A stretch of 64,000 nt of DNA. Source: Hyparrhenia diplandra (lineage: Eukaryota > Streptophyta > Magnoliopsida > Poales > Poaceae). The position numbers and the translations under genes were made by a program. Below the pieces are notes generated by a model. That model worked only from the letters and a program-made list of their open reading frames with translations, was not told where the DNA came from and ran no database searches. The stretch is from contig JADLZK010006442.1 in assembly GCA_015847255.1 (NCBI GenBank), positions 62,001-126,000 on the forward strand, in the 5' to 3' direction. This document shows, in pieces, positions 52,432 through 62,979 of the stretch. Each line of letters opens with the position of its first letter. Position 1 is the stretch's first letter.

Positions 52432-54902
52432 TTATGCAGTCGGTGCCTGGACTGGTGGGCAGATTGGATTACAAACAGGGCATGAGTCCCGACACTCACG
52501 CAAAGTGTCATAACATTTTGGTTTGGGATATGCGCTTGTGCAGCAATAGCACTTGTGCTTAATGTCACAAATAAATTCCTGACAAAATATGAGTATCACT
52601 TTGCCCTCGTTTAGCGCTGTGCTTGGGAGGCTATATGCCTGCCTGGTTGTGGTTCCAACATCCAGCTGCTGACGAGGACGACCTATTTAATTTGCTTGTG
52701 TCGATTAGCACATATATATACTAGCTAGTATAGTACTTTCCATGAGTATAGTTGCGAACACATGGTTGATTTAGGTCACATGTGTTTAGTTTTATGATTG
52801 AGTGATTGTCAACAGTCAACATTTTCCTTCTATTTTCATTTATCTTTTATGCTTCGGCTATGTTCACCGGCACACGTGGAGTGTGTCGAAGACGTATCTC
52901 TTGGTTCGTGATGTGCAGGTGTGGAGCTCGGAGATGGTAGCCGACGGGCGAGGTGAAGGGGCCAAGGAGGACGTGCGGGCCGACGGACCGGCCGGAGGTG
53001 AAGGACGGACGTGAGGCTTGGACCGAGGGACCGGATCGCCGGGTGGCTAGCCATGGTGGTGACGCCCGGGACATCGACGGATGCAAGAGGACGGGCAGGA
53101 CCGTGTCGATCGGGTCAAGACGGCGAGCGCAATGCGGCGAGTGGGGAGCTCGGATGACTTGGCGACTCGGGCGGTCAAGACGGCGATGACACGTGTCGAG
53201 GAGGTTTCGTGGTTTGGGCCTCAAAACCACGGGGCGTTTTTCGCGGGTTTGGGCCTCAAAACCCGAGGCGTTCGGTGTGGACGGAAGGGCGGCACGTGGC
53301 GGCATCGGGGAGGTTGCGTGGATGCAAGGCTACCGATGAGGAGGCGCGGTGGCCGTCGGATCAAATTATCCCGAAGTCGGACTAAATTAGCCTTAGGGTT
53401 ACCTGCTCGCTCATATGTATCTAGGGGTAGTTTGGGAAAGAGGATTTCGGACTATATAGCGAGGGGTATCCCTCCCATCCTCTTTGCCTCTCATTTTACA
53501 TTTCTTAGCTAGGGTTTCCAATTCCCGGTGTGAGAGGTCCACCGATCTTGTATCGAATTTGAGTGGGCAAGGGCTAGCCCTAAGTAGCCTGTGCCATGGT
53601 GGTGGTTTTTGGCACCGAGCACTTGTGCCCGTGTGTTCGATCACGAGTTCGGTGTTATTTTTTCGTCACTCTTTTCTCCTCCCTCTTTACAGTTCGATTT
53701 CTTCGATTAGAGGTTGTTTCAGTTCATTCTTTTTGCGCTGGTTTGTGCTATGATGTGAGTGGAATTCATCTACCAAAGGAAACTGCCTAAATCCTCACGA
53801 GCACAGAGATCCCGGCGTTTTGCTTTCTATTTCCGTTTTCTGTCCGATTTCGCGTGATCTGATTTTCCGATCGATTCTCTTGGTAAGGTGCTGCAATTTC
53901 TTGGATTTAGTCTCCTCTCTATGTCTAGTTTATCTGGTTCAAATCTTGTGATTTGAGATGGTGATTTGACTAAGTTCTGTTAGGATTGTGCCTCGTCGGT
54001 TTCTCCATTCTCGGCGTCGGTGTTTTTACATTCTTGCGGTCGCGGCCGTATGCGTTCGTTAGCTGCCCTGTCTCCCTGGCAGATTGTTTTGCGTGAGTCT
54101 CTGCAGCCCCAGATCAAGCGCCCCTGCCCAGTCCTCTTCTGTACTGCAGTTCGTGCTGTCTTTTTCAGATTGGCAAGCAAGCAAGCAGTCCCTGCGTGCC
54201 GCAGCTTCTCATCAGCAAGCAGAAGCCTCGAGCTGTCCGGTGCCCAGGCGCTCGTTCGTGAGGATCCAGCTACGTCAGGACAGCAGCTGCCCAACACCGA
54301 GCTCTCGGTAGCCGTCGGGTTTGCAGCTTCAACTCTGCGCATCTGTCTCAAGGTCCGAGCTCGTCGCGTGTATTGCTGTCCAGCAAGGTTTTCCAGCTTG
54401 CTCTTTCATGCTTGATCTGATTTATGAGTAGTGGAATCCCAGGTCTTGTTAGTCAGCAGAGTAGTGTCCTGTGCCAGTTTTGAGTGGTTCCTTTTCAGGT
54501 TTTCAATTAGCAAACAGTACACGAGCAGACCCGTGCCTGTTCTAGTTTCTCCTGCAGCTTTCTCTTTTGACCTCCGTTTCGATCTCTGTTTGTTCCGGTG
54601 AATTTGGTGTGATCAATTCTTCGCGTGTGACATCTTGCTACTAGTTAGCACGTGTGTTACTCGTCACTCATATCTTTGTTAGTTCACCTTTGAGGTTGGG
54701 GTTGAGCCGATGACTCAAAATTGAAAAGGAAAATCGAGGCTCCCATTCACCCCCTCCGTCGCCGTTTGGGTCCTTCAATAGTATATATAAAAATTTAACC
54801 TAAGGACAAATATTGGTTGATAGCAAGACACTTACAGCCTGCGTGGAATGCAGCGAGGAAAAACATCAGCATCAGGACTCCGCACCTGTCCCTCGTATTC
54901 AT
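52432..54902 (-). CDS. cysteine-rich secreted peptide, MEG/ESF1-like
   Basis: Two exons predicted: 54902-54836 and 52682-52432 (donor GTAAGT, acceptor aaatag; phase 1 on both sides), 105 aa. Exon 1 is a complete signal peptide, MNTRDRCGVLMLMFFLAAFHAG. Exon 2 gives a variable linker and then a Cys-rich core: CQEFICDIKHKCYCCTSAYP, KPKCYDTLRECRDSCPVC, then NPICPPVQAPTA and stop. The C...C...KCYCC...CY-TL-EC...C spacing is that of grass MEG and Arabidopsis ESF1 endosperm/embryo-surrounding peptides, which act as secreted seed signals; assignment to them is by pattern. Several Cys lie beyond the usual core (CPVCNPIC). The intron is 2.15 kb because a 2,025-bp solo LTR sits in it. Exon pairing across it is my inference. 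Confidence 0.65.
52753..54777 (+). mobile_element. solo LTR, 2,025 bp, 5-bp TSD
   Basis: It begins TGCGAACACATGG and ends GTTTGGGTCCTTCA, with perfect 5-bp direct repeats ATAGT at 52748-52752 and 54778-54782. No gag-pol follows, so it is a solo LTR left by LTR-LTR recombination. The 3' end (cccattcaccccctccgtcgccgtttgggtccttca region) is the style of grass retrotransposon LTR termini, and the same terminus recurs at 60811-60850. The middle is GC-rich, with a CT-rich transcribed-leader-like part around 53450-53800. Strand is chosen from this 3' terminus. Confidence 0.75.
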
Positions 54903-55191
54903 ATTGGATTTTGAACTGATCAGCCTTGCACAATCATTCGCTTGAGGCAGATGTTGAATGGCGTGTGTGTGTGTGTATATGCACATAGAGACGTGACGAG
55001 TACCGCATGGAAAGACATCATCTTTCATTGTGTGTGTATTTTCACTATACTTGTTAACTTGAACCGAAGTAAATATTAATTGCATGCCTTTATTGCTCCT
55101 CATTATTGACATCTAGCTGCCAAGATAGTGTATTTTAGAGATTTTTATTTGTAGAAGAGAGAATACAAAAGCCATAAATATATGCCATTCT
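54903..55191 (-). promoter_or_regulatory. upstream region of cysteine-rich gene
   Basis: AT-rich. On the minus strand no textbook TATA box at the right distance could be picked with confidence; tatatgcacat-type strings lie 70-80 bp upstream of the ATG. Confidence 0.25.
54963..54982. repeat. (GT)n microsatellite
   Basis: gtgtgtgtgtgtgtatat just upstream (minus sense) of the cysteine-rich gene start. Confidence 0.8.
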
Positions 55192-55443
55192 GCGTATACT
55201 ATGAAAACCAGTTTCGAGTGCAAACTATGAAAACTACAATCAATGCCACATGATTTGGATCCAACATCCATGAGACATGTGAACTTTTTTCATTTAAACC
55301 CTCCATGAGACATGTGTTAAATATACGTCGTATCCAGGTGGAAGGGTTTAAGTGTAGAAAAAAAAAAACCCGACACGTTGGATACAGGCCTTGATTGAGT
55401 TTTCATAGTTTGCATACTCTAAACTAGTTTTCATAGCATACGT
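55192..55443. mobile_element. foldback MITE, ~250 bp
   Basis: The left half gcgtatactatgaaaaccag...gcaaactatgaaaactacaatca is matched in inverted order by the right half (tgattgagttttcatagtttgcatactc...ctagttttcatagcatacg). TIRs exceed 50 bp with about 85% agreement by eye. The centre is short, with an A-run at 55356-55368. Confidence 0.75.
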
Positions 55444-55980
55444 TGTCCTTTACTACATTCCCTAATAATAATTAAACGCTACTATCAGCAGGATTACTTG
55501 TATTATTTAATTGTACATAACTATCTCTTGTATTCAAATAATCACTTATATATTACATGATGCACTCTATTATATTAGGGAGGGAAACCGGAGTAGATTT
55601 ATCACCCCGCCCAATGCCCTTCTTCCAACAAGACACTTTCTATTTATCACCCTCACCCAATGTACAACAACGTCGTGAGAGACAGGAGGTGATGGGAGCG
55701 GGTCGCATTGGTGCTGGGCCTAATGGCTAGCCCAATGCAGGGGTGCATGCGTGCTCAAGCTGTGGGCTGGTGGTAGTGCTCCAGGGTGCGAGGATGGGAA
55801 GGAGAGGCAGCCGTGGTTATGGGCCGGGGAGAACAGGTCATTCTCAATTCCCATTTATGAATTCCTTTTCTATTTTCCAGAAATAAACTAGGTCACATCC
55901 AAATGAAATTTGAATTGAGCTTCAAGGGGGAATTTGGAATATGATGAGTTGGAAAATTAGAGGGGAGGTGGATACAGTCC
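55444..55980. other. intergenic, nothing recognised
   Basis: AT-rich then mixed DNA with no ORF of interest and no clear repeat borders. Confidence 0.3.
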
Positions 55981-57850
55981 CGACCCCGCGTCATCTCCCC
56001 AAGCGAGGCGACTAAGGGGAGACAACCCCCGCCGGCGCACAGCCCCCACCGCCACCCATTCCGGCTGCCGCCGTCCGCAAGTCTACACACGGCGGTGGTG
56101 GTGGCCCACGTCGAGCTATGAAAAAGAGGGGCCCGGCTGCACCTGACCCTCCTCCCCCCGAGCTCGACATTCCTACATTAAGGTTGACCCTTTGTTGAGC
56201 TAGGAGCACCGAATCCGGGGTCCTTGAGCACGGATCCAGTCCCCACTAACTCGGATCTAGTGCGTGGATGACTCACGCCATCACCACGGGCTCCCTCTCT
56301 CATCACCGACGGTCGGGCCTGCGGTGCCTTCGCGTGCCCGATCGGGCCGAGCTAGCCCTCGTGCATTGAGATCCGGGCTGCGAGCCGCCGGGGCCGTGGC
56401 CTCCCACCACCGTGGCGCGGCGGTAGCTCCGGCCGGGGCCTTGCGCATCGGGTCCTCCCTAGGTTGCCTGCGCGGCCGGTGCTCTCTAGGAGCTGCTGCG
56501 GCCGGCTATCGCTGTGACATCTTTGGGGCTTGCGGGCGCCGCATGCCCTCCGCGTTCGACTCTCCGTCGGGCTCAACGAGGGGCTGGTCAGCCCGACGGG
56601 CCTGTTCCGCATACTTTTGGCAGGATCCGCTCCCCCCTACCTGGATCGCGGCGGTGGTGTGTGGTTAGCGAGCCATGACGGTTTCGTCTCCGGCCCAGCG
56701 TGGTGTTGCTCGGTCTGCGTGGTGGTCATCTTCTTTTCGTCTGCTGCAGGCCCTCGGTGGTGCATGGCCGGAGGTCAAGTGAGCGACGGGTTGGTTGCCG
56801 GGGCTCGCCCCCGGGTTTTTGAGGTGTCAAGCCATAATTCATTGGCTTCGGGAGCTTTGGTGAAAGCCTTGCACAACCATGTTTTGTGTGACCGACGGCG
56901 ACGCCTTCGGACCGTTTGCCTTCTTGTAGGTGTCGATGTTGTCTCTCCCATGACGCCTCTCGGAGCCGATGGCGGGCGGCGGCGACGTTGTGTCCCTCTT
57001 GGGGGCACCACCGTGGAGGGTATATTCCAGCCCTTACCTGCTCCGACTTCCTTTCGCCTGTCCTTGATGGCTCTTTGAGTTCTCATGTTCTCCCATCTCC
57101 CCTCCTACCCCTCTTCCTTTGTGTCTCCTTGTTCCTCGTTCCCCTTCTTTGTGTGTGTCTCCTTGTTCTCTTGGGTGAGTCTAGTCCTAGTTGTCGGGTG
57201 TTGCTGTTCTTAGACAAGCATCCTCCTCAAGCACCTCCTCGCTCCGTCGACGCTCTCCTTAATGGTGCCAGGAAATCTTATGCCGGGTGGTGTTTCCACC
57301 TCTGCCGCCATTCCCTCAAGGTTTCCTCCCTTGGATGGCGTAGAATGGTGGTATGTGGGCCCAGATGTGCTATGTGCCTCACCTTCTGCTCAAGGGAGGT
57401 TGCCGTGTCTAGTGATCTTTGGTTTTGCGTGTTCGTCACCTCTCTTAGTCCCCATTCCACCGGCCTAGTCCTCAGCTGGAGGACGATAGTGGAGCGGTGT
57501 AGTTACATACGAGGATTGGTGCACGACACAATGACCAAAGTGAAAACCGCGAGTATGTTGTTCGGCGGTGGTGCAAATCGACAATCCGCTGATGCCTCTC
57601 GGCCTCGGCCTAGGTTTCTCCTCGAGTTTGTGTTTGCGTTGTTTTTGTTGGTAGTGGTGTTTTGTTGTTGTTCTAATCTCTGCCACCTCTTTTTTGTGTA
57701 ATCTCTCTACATTCGAGGCATGTTGTTTGTAAATTTGTGTGTGTGTCTCCTCTCAACTCTTGTAAAACTCGCGTAATGGCAACCGGGTTTACCGGTTGGA
57801 ATGAAATATTCGAGTGGGGCCTAAACCCCTCCAGTGACTTACTAAAAAAA
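55981..57850 (+). mobile_element. GC-rich LINE-like/retroposed segment with A-tail
   Basis: About 1.7 kb of GC-rich DNA with long but unrecognised open frames (up to 261 codons on plus, 56916-57701) ends in a non-coding tail: cttgtaaaactcgcgtaatggc, ggttggaatgaaatattcgag, then aaacccctccagtgacttact and a run of nine A's at about 57842-57850. The terminal architecture fits a non-LTR retrotransposon or retroposed transcript. No reverse transcriptase, endonuclease or zinc-knuckle motif is seen, and no target duplication could be found. Confidence 0.4.
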
Positions 57851-57974
57851 AGAGAGGTGGGTTATTCAAGTATAGATAAATGCGAGGGAAAATTATTTAG
57901 TGACACAATAAATCGTAGAGCAAACAAATATACAAGCATTCAATAAAACATTAAATGCGTAGTGATCAAGTAAA

Positions 57975-58090
57975 TTGTCGCTGGCATGGCATGTCTTGTC
58001 GGCCATATGTTGTCTACTGAACTGCATTCCGCGACCAGTGCAATTCAAAGTGATAGCTGAGGCGAAGAAACGCTATAATAAATTTGCAAA
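57975..58090 (+). repeat. segment repeated at 63846-63960
   Basis: gctggcatggcatgtc...actgcattccgcgaccagtgcaatt...gctgaggcgaagaaacgct recurs as gctggcatgccatgcc...actgcattccgcgatcagtgcaatg...gccgaggcgaagaagcgct at 63846-63960, downstream of the membrane-protein gene. Same orientation, 5.87 kb apart. Confidence 0.75.
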
Positions 58091-58289
58091 GTGTTCTGAT
58101 CCAGTTGCACTGTTGTCGGTTTCACCTGAATTTAATCAAGTCCTGATTCAGGTACTTCATAGGTCCAGCAATGCACACTGTGATACACCTGCAAGGCTGC
58201 AACTAAGCGTTGTATCGAGCCGCATGTATTGTGATCAATTTCAAGATGATTTGGAGGATTATTTTCTATGTTTCTAACCTAACACAACC

Positions 58290-58725
58290 TGTCTCTCGTG
58301 AACCATATGTTCGGTTCATGGCTTAGTAATCAACATAGACAAACTAAGCCCCTGATTTGGGTTGGTGTGGCTGCTCTTCTCTGGGCCATCTGGAGATGTC
58401 GAAATGACATGATTTTTAAAAAATTGAGATCTAATTCTTTAATGCAGGTTATCTTCAGAGGAGCTTATTGGCTACGTTCCTGGGCCCAGCTACAGCGTAT
58501 TGAGCAAACAAAAGGACGCCCTCGTGTCTTTGAGCAAGCGTTTAGAGATGGTTGCTTTAGAAATTTCAAATAGAGGGTGGAAGAATCTTTTCCGTTTGTT
58601 ATGACTTTTATGTCTTTGTTGAGGACATTGTGCCTTTTATGGCTTGTCAATCGATGTAATAATTGGCTGTGTACATCCACGGATGTAGAGGCCGGATTGT
58701 AAAACTATCCATTATCTAAAAAAAG
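58290..58725 (+). mobile_element. 5'-truncated LINE, 3' end
   Basis: It encodes the C-terminal zf-RVT-like tail of a plant LINE: FGSWLSNQHRQTKPLIWVGV, AALLWAIWRCRNDMIF, then FRGAYWLRSWAQLQRIEQ. The 3' UTR gtgtacatccacggatgtagaggccgg ends tccattatctaaaaaaa. Same family as 27076-27336. The left target duplication was not identified. Confidence 0.8.
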
Positions 58726-59080
58726 TGAGGTTTTGTATCATATATCAAACGCAATGCATATGTTGCCTGTTCACTACCTGAAAACTCAAATGATTTTGAT
58801 TGATGAGCTGCATTGTATTGCTTTTTAATTTTACCTGAAACTATTCATTGTTAACTTTTGATCATCTCAGTGGACACCTAATCTATCGTCAAGTAGTTGC
58901 CTCAAAGTACAGTGTATCTTAACGGACATTGTATCTACCTGGTGAAGCCACCTCGTGAAAATTCACAAGTCTGTTATCAGTCACAATGATTACTTTTCGT
59001 GTGTTTTCATGCTTTATTGCCATTGCACTTTCATGGGTTTATATGATAGTAAGTATTCTGTTGAAATAGCTTAAGTTATA
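58726..59080. other. AT-rich intergenic
   Basis: Nothing recognised. Confidence 0.3.
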
Positions 59081-59306
59081 CTTCATCCCAAATTTTAGTC
59101 GTTTGACTTTCTTGACATTAAGTTTTGACCACTCATCTTATTTAAAAATTTATGTAAAATATCACTTCTCTTATCGTGGCTTGTTTTATTAATAAAAGTT
59201 TTCAAGAATAACTTAAATTTAACTATGTTTATGTAATTTTTTTTAATAAGACGAGTGGTCAAATTTAGGGTAAAAAAAGTCAAACGACCTACAATTTGGG
59301 ATGAAG
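59081..59306. mobile_element. Stowaway-like MITE, 226 bp
   Basis: CTTCATCCCAAATTTTAG..CGTTTGACTTT at the left and AAAGTCAAACGACCTACAAT, TTGGGATGAAG at the right form ~32-bp TIRs, flanked by TA at the left and cTA at the right. The interior is AT-rich. Confidence 0.8.
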
Positions 59307-59795
59307 CTAGAAAGTATTTACTAGCTGTTTTTGTTACATTCTTTTTATGATATATATGGCATGCATGCACATATACGGTCGTCTTTCAACTAAACTGTGT
59401 ATGCAGATTGCAGAGCATTCAATCAATATTGGTAGATCGTTCATGCTATATTCAACTACACACCAAAACCCCACCACAGTGTGTGAGTCCGTGACCACAT
59501 CGTGACACCAAGTCTATCTTTATTTAAAAGTTGCCATTGTCATGCCACTCATCACTGGCCAGACCACACGCACCTACCTATAGCTCCCATTCTTCACTCG
59601 TTGAGCCACCCATCAGTGATGGGCCATCACTGCCACAACGCCAGTACACCACCACTCCTCGTCCTCTCCACAGCGACCAGAAGGCGACCGTGGCGATCTG
59701 CTGATCCCCGCGGGACTCGGATCGGAGCTCTTCCGCCTGGCCATCGTTGGCTACCTCGCCTTCAACCTCCACGGTCCACCTTAATCATGCAGAGC
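59307..59795. other. intergenic with unrecognised short frames
   Basis: A GC-richer patch at 59640-59790 reads DLLIPAGLGSELFRLAIVGY LAFNLHGPP before TAA in one plus frame, a hydrophobic, protein-like segment that I cannot assign. No other features. Confidence 0.25.
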
Positions 59796-60810
59796 TGGGG
59801 CCGGGCAGGAGATATGATATAGCACCCCAACCACATGTCGCGATCGGGTTTCTGCGTCCTCCACAAAGGAAAACACGATGACACGGCTGCTCTGGCAATA
59901 ATCACATGACTACGATGGCTGCTTCGATCGATCGGATGCCGCGACGAGGCTGCTGACAGCTGGCAACTGGCATGCAGCGCCCATGAGCGAGTAGAATGAG
60001 ATCGGTAGAGACCAAGGTATATAAGGGTCTGATCGAATTTCTCTGTACATGTTTTAGAGTCTCGTTACACTACGTACCTAACTTTTATTCTTCATCTTGT
60101 AACGTTTCTAGTTAGCTAGTCTCCACGTACGTGAGCCAACGATTCATACACGCTAGCTGTTTGCATTGGGAACGCACTTGCCTTGCCTTGTCTTTGTTGC
60201 GTTGCACCAGCTTGTTTTGAATTTGAATGAAGAGCTGGACCGGCAACGGGCAGCTGGGCCTTTAATTTTCCTAGCTTTTTCCTTCCTGTGTAGTTGTGCC
60301 TCCGTTTCCGAGAGGAAGAGGAGCTTCGCAATCACATGCAGCCCCAGGCCAGCTGGCCAGCTGGGCCTCCCTGCTGCATGCCGGCTGCATGCCGGCCTGG
60401 TTTCTGCATTCTGCGTCGTCCTCTAAAGGCAAAAGAAAACACGGCGACCACTCGAGGTCTCGAGGTCACGAGACGGATATATACGTACGCGCTGGACGAT
60501 GACGCGTCTGCTCGCTCGCTATCAGCGATCACATGGCTATCGATTATGGCAGTCTGGCCGGTGTTGTATAAATCCATGCTAGTATATATGTGTGTATGCA
60601 TGAGATCGACCGAATACATGTCCGGCCCTTGCTGCAGTTGTAAATTTTTGGTTTCTTTTTGCATCAAGCGATTTTTTGTATTGAAATGAAATACACTTTT
60701 AGAGACAAGTGTAGTATGTCTTAGCAAAGTGTATTTACAGAGGCTACCGGGGAGACCCTTGTGTAATTCGGTGACTAATACACAGACCATATACCACCAT
60801 GCATCTAAGT

Positions 60811-60850
60811 TTCCCATTCACCCCCCTCTGGTCGCCGTTTCGGTCCTTCA
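60811..60850 (+). repeat. LTR-terminus-like sequence
   Basis: cccattcacccccctctggtcgccgtttcggtccttca matches the right end of the solo LTR at 54745-54777. No matching left LTR end or 5-bp target duplication was found, so only a truncated piece seems to be present between two units of the degenerate tandem array. Confidence 0.5.
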
Positions 60851-60884
60851 CATTTCACTTCTCCTATCTAACTCAGTTTACGGC

Positions 60885-60966
60885 ACATGCACATGGCAGT
60901 TGGCACTAGACAAGACTATAGAGCCTGTTGTGGAAATCCTTCGACGCGAAGCATGGCCACGCTAGC
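60885..60966 (+). repeat. segment repeated at 62480-62564
   Basis: cacatgcacatggcagttggcac...gagcctgttg.ggaaatccttcgacg.gaagcatggccac occurs here and again 1.6 kb downstream, directly upstream of the TATA box of the membrane-protein gene. It is probably a duplicated promoter fragment. Confidence 0.8.
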
Positions 60967-61361
60967 TAGCTGTGTTGCATTGGGAGTGCCTTGCCTTTGT
61001 TGCGTTGCAACTATAGCTTGTTTTGAAGTAGGTAGCTAGTACGTCAAAGGGCAGGGGATATAGCACCGGCCGGCCTTTTCCTAGCTATATATTCCTAATC
61101 CTGTGTATAGTAGTTTCGGCTCCATTTTCGCAGAGGACTCGAGGTCACAAGACGGAGACGCGCGGTGTGGACGATGACGCGTCTGCTCGCTCGATATCAG
61201 CTACATGCATGGCGATAATGGCAGGCTTCAACGGTGTTGTATTAGCATGCGTCAACATCATATCGTCTTGGTTAATTCTTCTTGTTACATCAAGCGAATT
61301 TTTTTTATTGAAAACCATTTTTACAGACAAGTGTACGTCTTATAGCTAGCAAAGTGTATTA

Positions 61362-61718
61362 GGCCAGTCTCAATGGGGGTTTCATGAGTGTTTCATGCAC
61401 ATTAAATGCAGCGCCACATCAACAAAATTTCACTTTTTGCATGAAACCCTTAGGAGAGAGAAGGAAAGAGTTTCACCATGGTGAAACCTTTGGGCACAGA
61501 TTTCACATGCATTGGAAACTATGTGAAACCCCCATTGAGACACAAATAGAGTTTCACCATGCAACTATGCAATTAAACCATGCAATGAGAGAGAGGTTGT
61601 GGGACACTTGAACCTATGAAACCGTGCAATGAAACTGTGCATTGAGGGAGACGTCTATTTCATGCCAAAGTTTCACATCTTAGAAACCGGAAGGTGAAAC
61701 TCTCCATTGAGACTGGCC
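61362..61718. mobile_element. Tourist/Harbinger MITE, 357 bp, TTA TSD
   Basis: GGCCAGTCTCAATGG at the left is matched inverted by CCATTGAGACTGGCC at the right (15 bp perfect). TTA is duplicated at 61359-61361 and 61719-61721. The interior contains several gtttca/tgaaac inverted motifs. It interrupts the last unit of the degenerate tandem array. Confidence 0.9.
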
Positions 61719-61856
61719 TTACAGACCATCATCATATCATCTTGAGGCGGTGAGTGTTGCTTGCCGGGTTTAGTAATCTATAGTTAATCTAGTTTGCCAT
61801 CATCTTAACGCATGCAAATCGTTTGTGTTAGGTGAAGTCGTCTGCAAGTACTGTTA

Positions 61857-62223
61857 GGGCTTCTCCAGTGGCAAGGCAAAAGCGACTCACGAGTCCTAGC
61901 TGGACCACCATGAATCGGTTCACACCATTGCAGTAATCGACTCAAAGATGAAAAAAGAATGAGTCGACTCATATTCTTGCATTGGTTCATCGTGATTAAA
62001 AAAATCAAAACTGAGAGACGCTAGTACAGACTTGAGACTCGGATGCTTCAGGCTTGCAATTTTATATTCGTATATACGCGGCCAGTTGCACCATGAGTCG
62101 ATTCACCACTTGAGAAAGCAGAGTCGCCTTCCTGATGATTCGAATTTGAGCCGACGTGGTCTTATCTCTCTTTGACAAACTCTTTTTTTAATCGGTGAAC
62201 CGACTCACCCATTGGAGGTGCCC
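61857..62223. mobile_element. Tourist/Harbinger-type MITE, 367 bp, TTA TSD
   Basis: GGGCTTCTCCAGTGG at the left and inverted GGGCACCTCCAATGG at the right, with TTA at 61854-61856 and 62224-62226. Subterminal gactca/tgagtc motifs repeat on both arms. Different family from the MITE at 61362. Confidence 0.85.
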
Positions 62224-62574
62224 TTAGGAGCCCATATTTTGTTTTTTCTTTTTTACGAAAAAGGAGCCTATATTTTCTCCTGACTGATGGATCAAATTTT
62301 ATGCAATTGCAGTTGCGGTTGCAAAAAGCAAAAGCAGATACATCTTCTCTTCCTCACGAACCGGCTATAAGCTTACATTCACTTCTCCTCTCTCTCCTTT
62401 TTCTCCACTGTCTCCTTCACCTCACCTCAGTCTACGACCCATTACTGTACTTGCTATCCTCTGAGAGGGGAAGCCACTGGGAAGGCACATGCACATGGCA
62501 GTTGGCACAAGACTAGAGCCTGTTGGGGAAATCCTTCGACGGGAAGCATGGCCACACAGCCTGCTTTGGCAGAG

Positions 62575-62582
62575 ATATATAG
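62575..62582 (+). promoter_or_regulatory. TATA box of membrane-protein gene
   Basis: ATATATAGG about 400 bp upstream of the ATG at 62980. The intervening leader probably contains a 5'-UTR intron (donor gtatgc near 62794, acceptor ggtgcag at 62956), giving a spliced 5' UTR of roughly 200 nt. Confidence 0.45.
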
Positions 62583-62979
62583 GATAGGAGAGCCATTGCC
62601 CAGTCCTCTCCTGGATAGTCTGCTAGCTACGTGGAGAGAAGAGGAGAGGAGTGTGTGTGGAGTCTGCCACTTTAGTTGGGGGTTTTGGACTACTAAGGAT
62701 ACAAGAAGTTCGTCCTTCTTCTTCCCCGGACTGGACAACGTGTGTTGATCGATCCAGCTGCTGGGACTGGGATTTCGAGCTGTGGTGTCGTCGGTATGCA
62801 CGCCTCCCATCCCAGTTTCTCTCTCCTTGGTTGTTATAACTGATCGTCCACGAACAAACTCCGATTTTATACCCCATGGCCCAGGCTTCGATCTTGATTG
62901 CTGCACGCGCTAGTTAATTTTATTCCTAGTTTCCTACTCACACAGCTGTGGTGCAGGAGCAGCAGGCGGGAAGGTTCCC

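Larger units (their letters stand above)
59796..61361 (+). repeat. degenerate tandem array (three units)
   Basis: Shared blocks recur in the same order: gcattggga..gccttgcc..tttgttgcgttgca (60167 and 60980), cctgtgta..gt (60285 and 61098), ctcgaggtcac.agacgga..ggacgatgacgcgtctgctcgctcg (60460 and 61138), catcaagcga.tttttt (60662 and 61288) and gcaaagtgtatt (60724 and 61349). A third, weaker unit precedes at about 59796-60130 (gatgacacggctgctctgg..cacatg). No gene is encoded. The units are 600-800 bp long and strongly diverged. Confidence 0.65.

Noticed and set aside
56530..57701. 182- and 261-codon ORFs
   Set aside because: Low-complexity Leu/Ser/Cys-rich translations inside a retroelement-like GC-rich segment; no domain recognised.
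59502..59822. 106-codon plus ORF
   Set aside because: His/Pro-rich composition, no start context or family; possibly antisense noise of another frame.
60811..60850. A second solo LTR ending at 60850
   Set aside because: Only the terminal ~40 bp match the 54.77-kb LTR; no left terminus or 5-bp duplication could be found.
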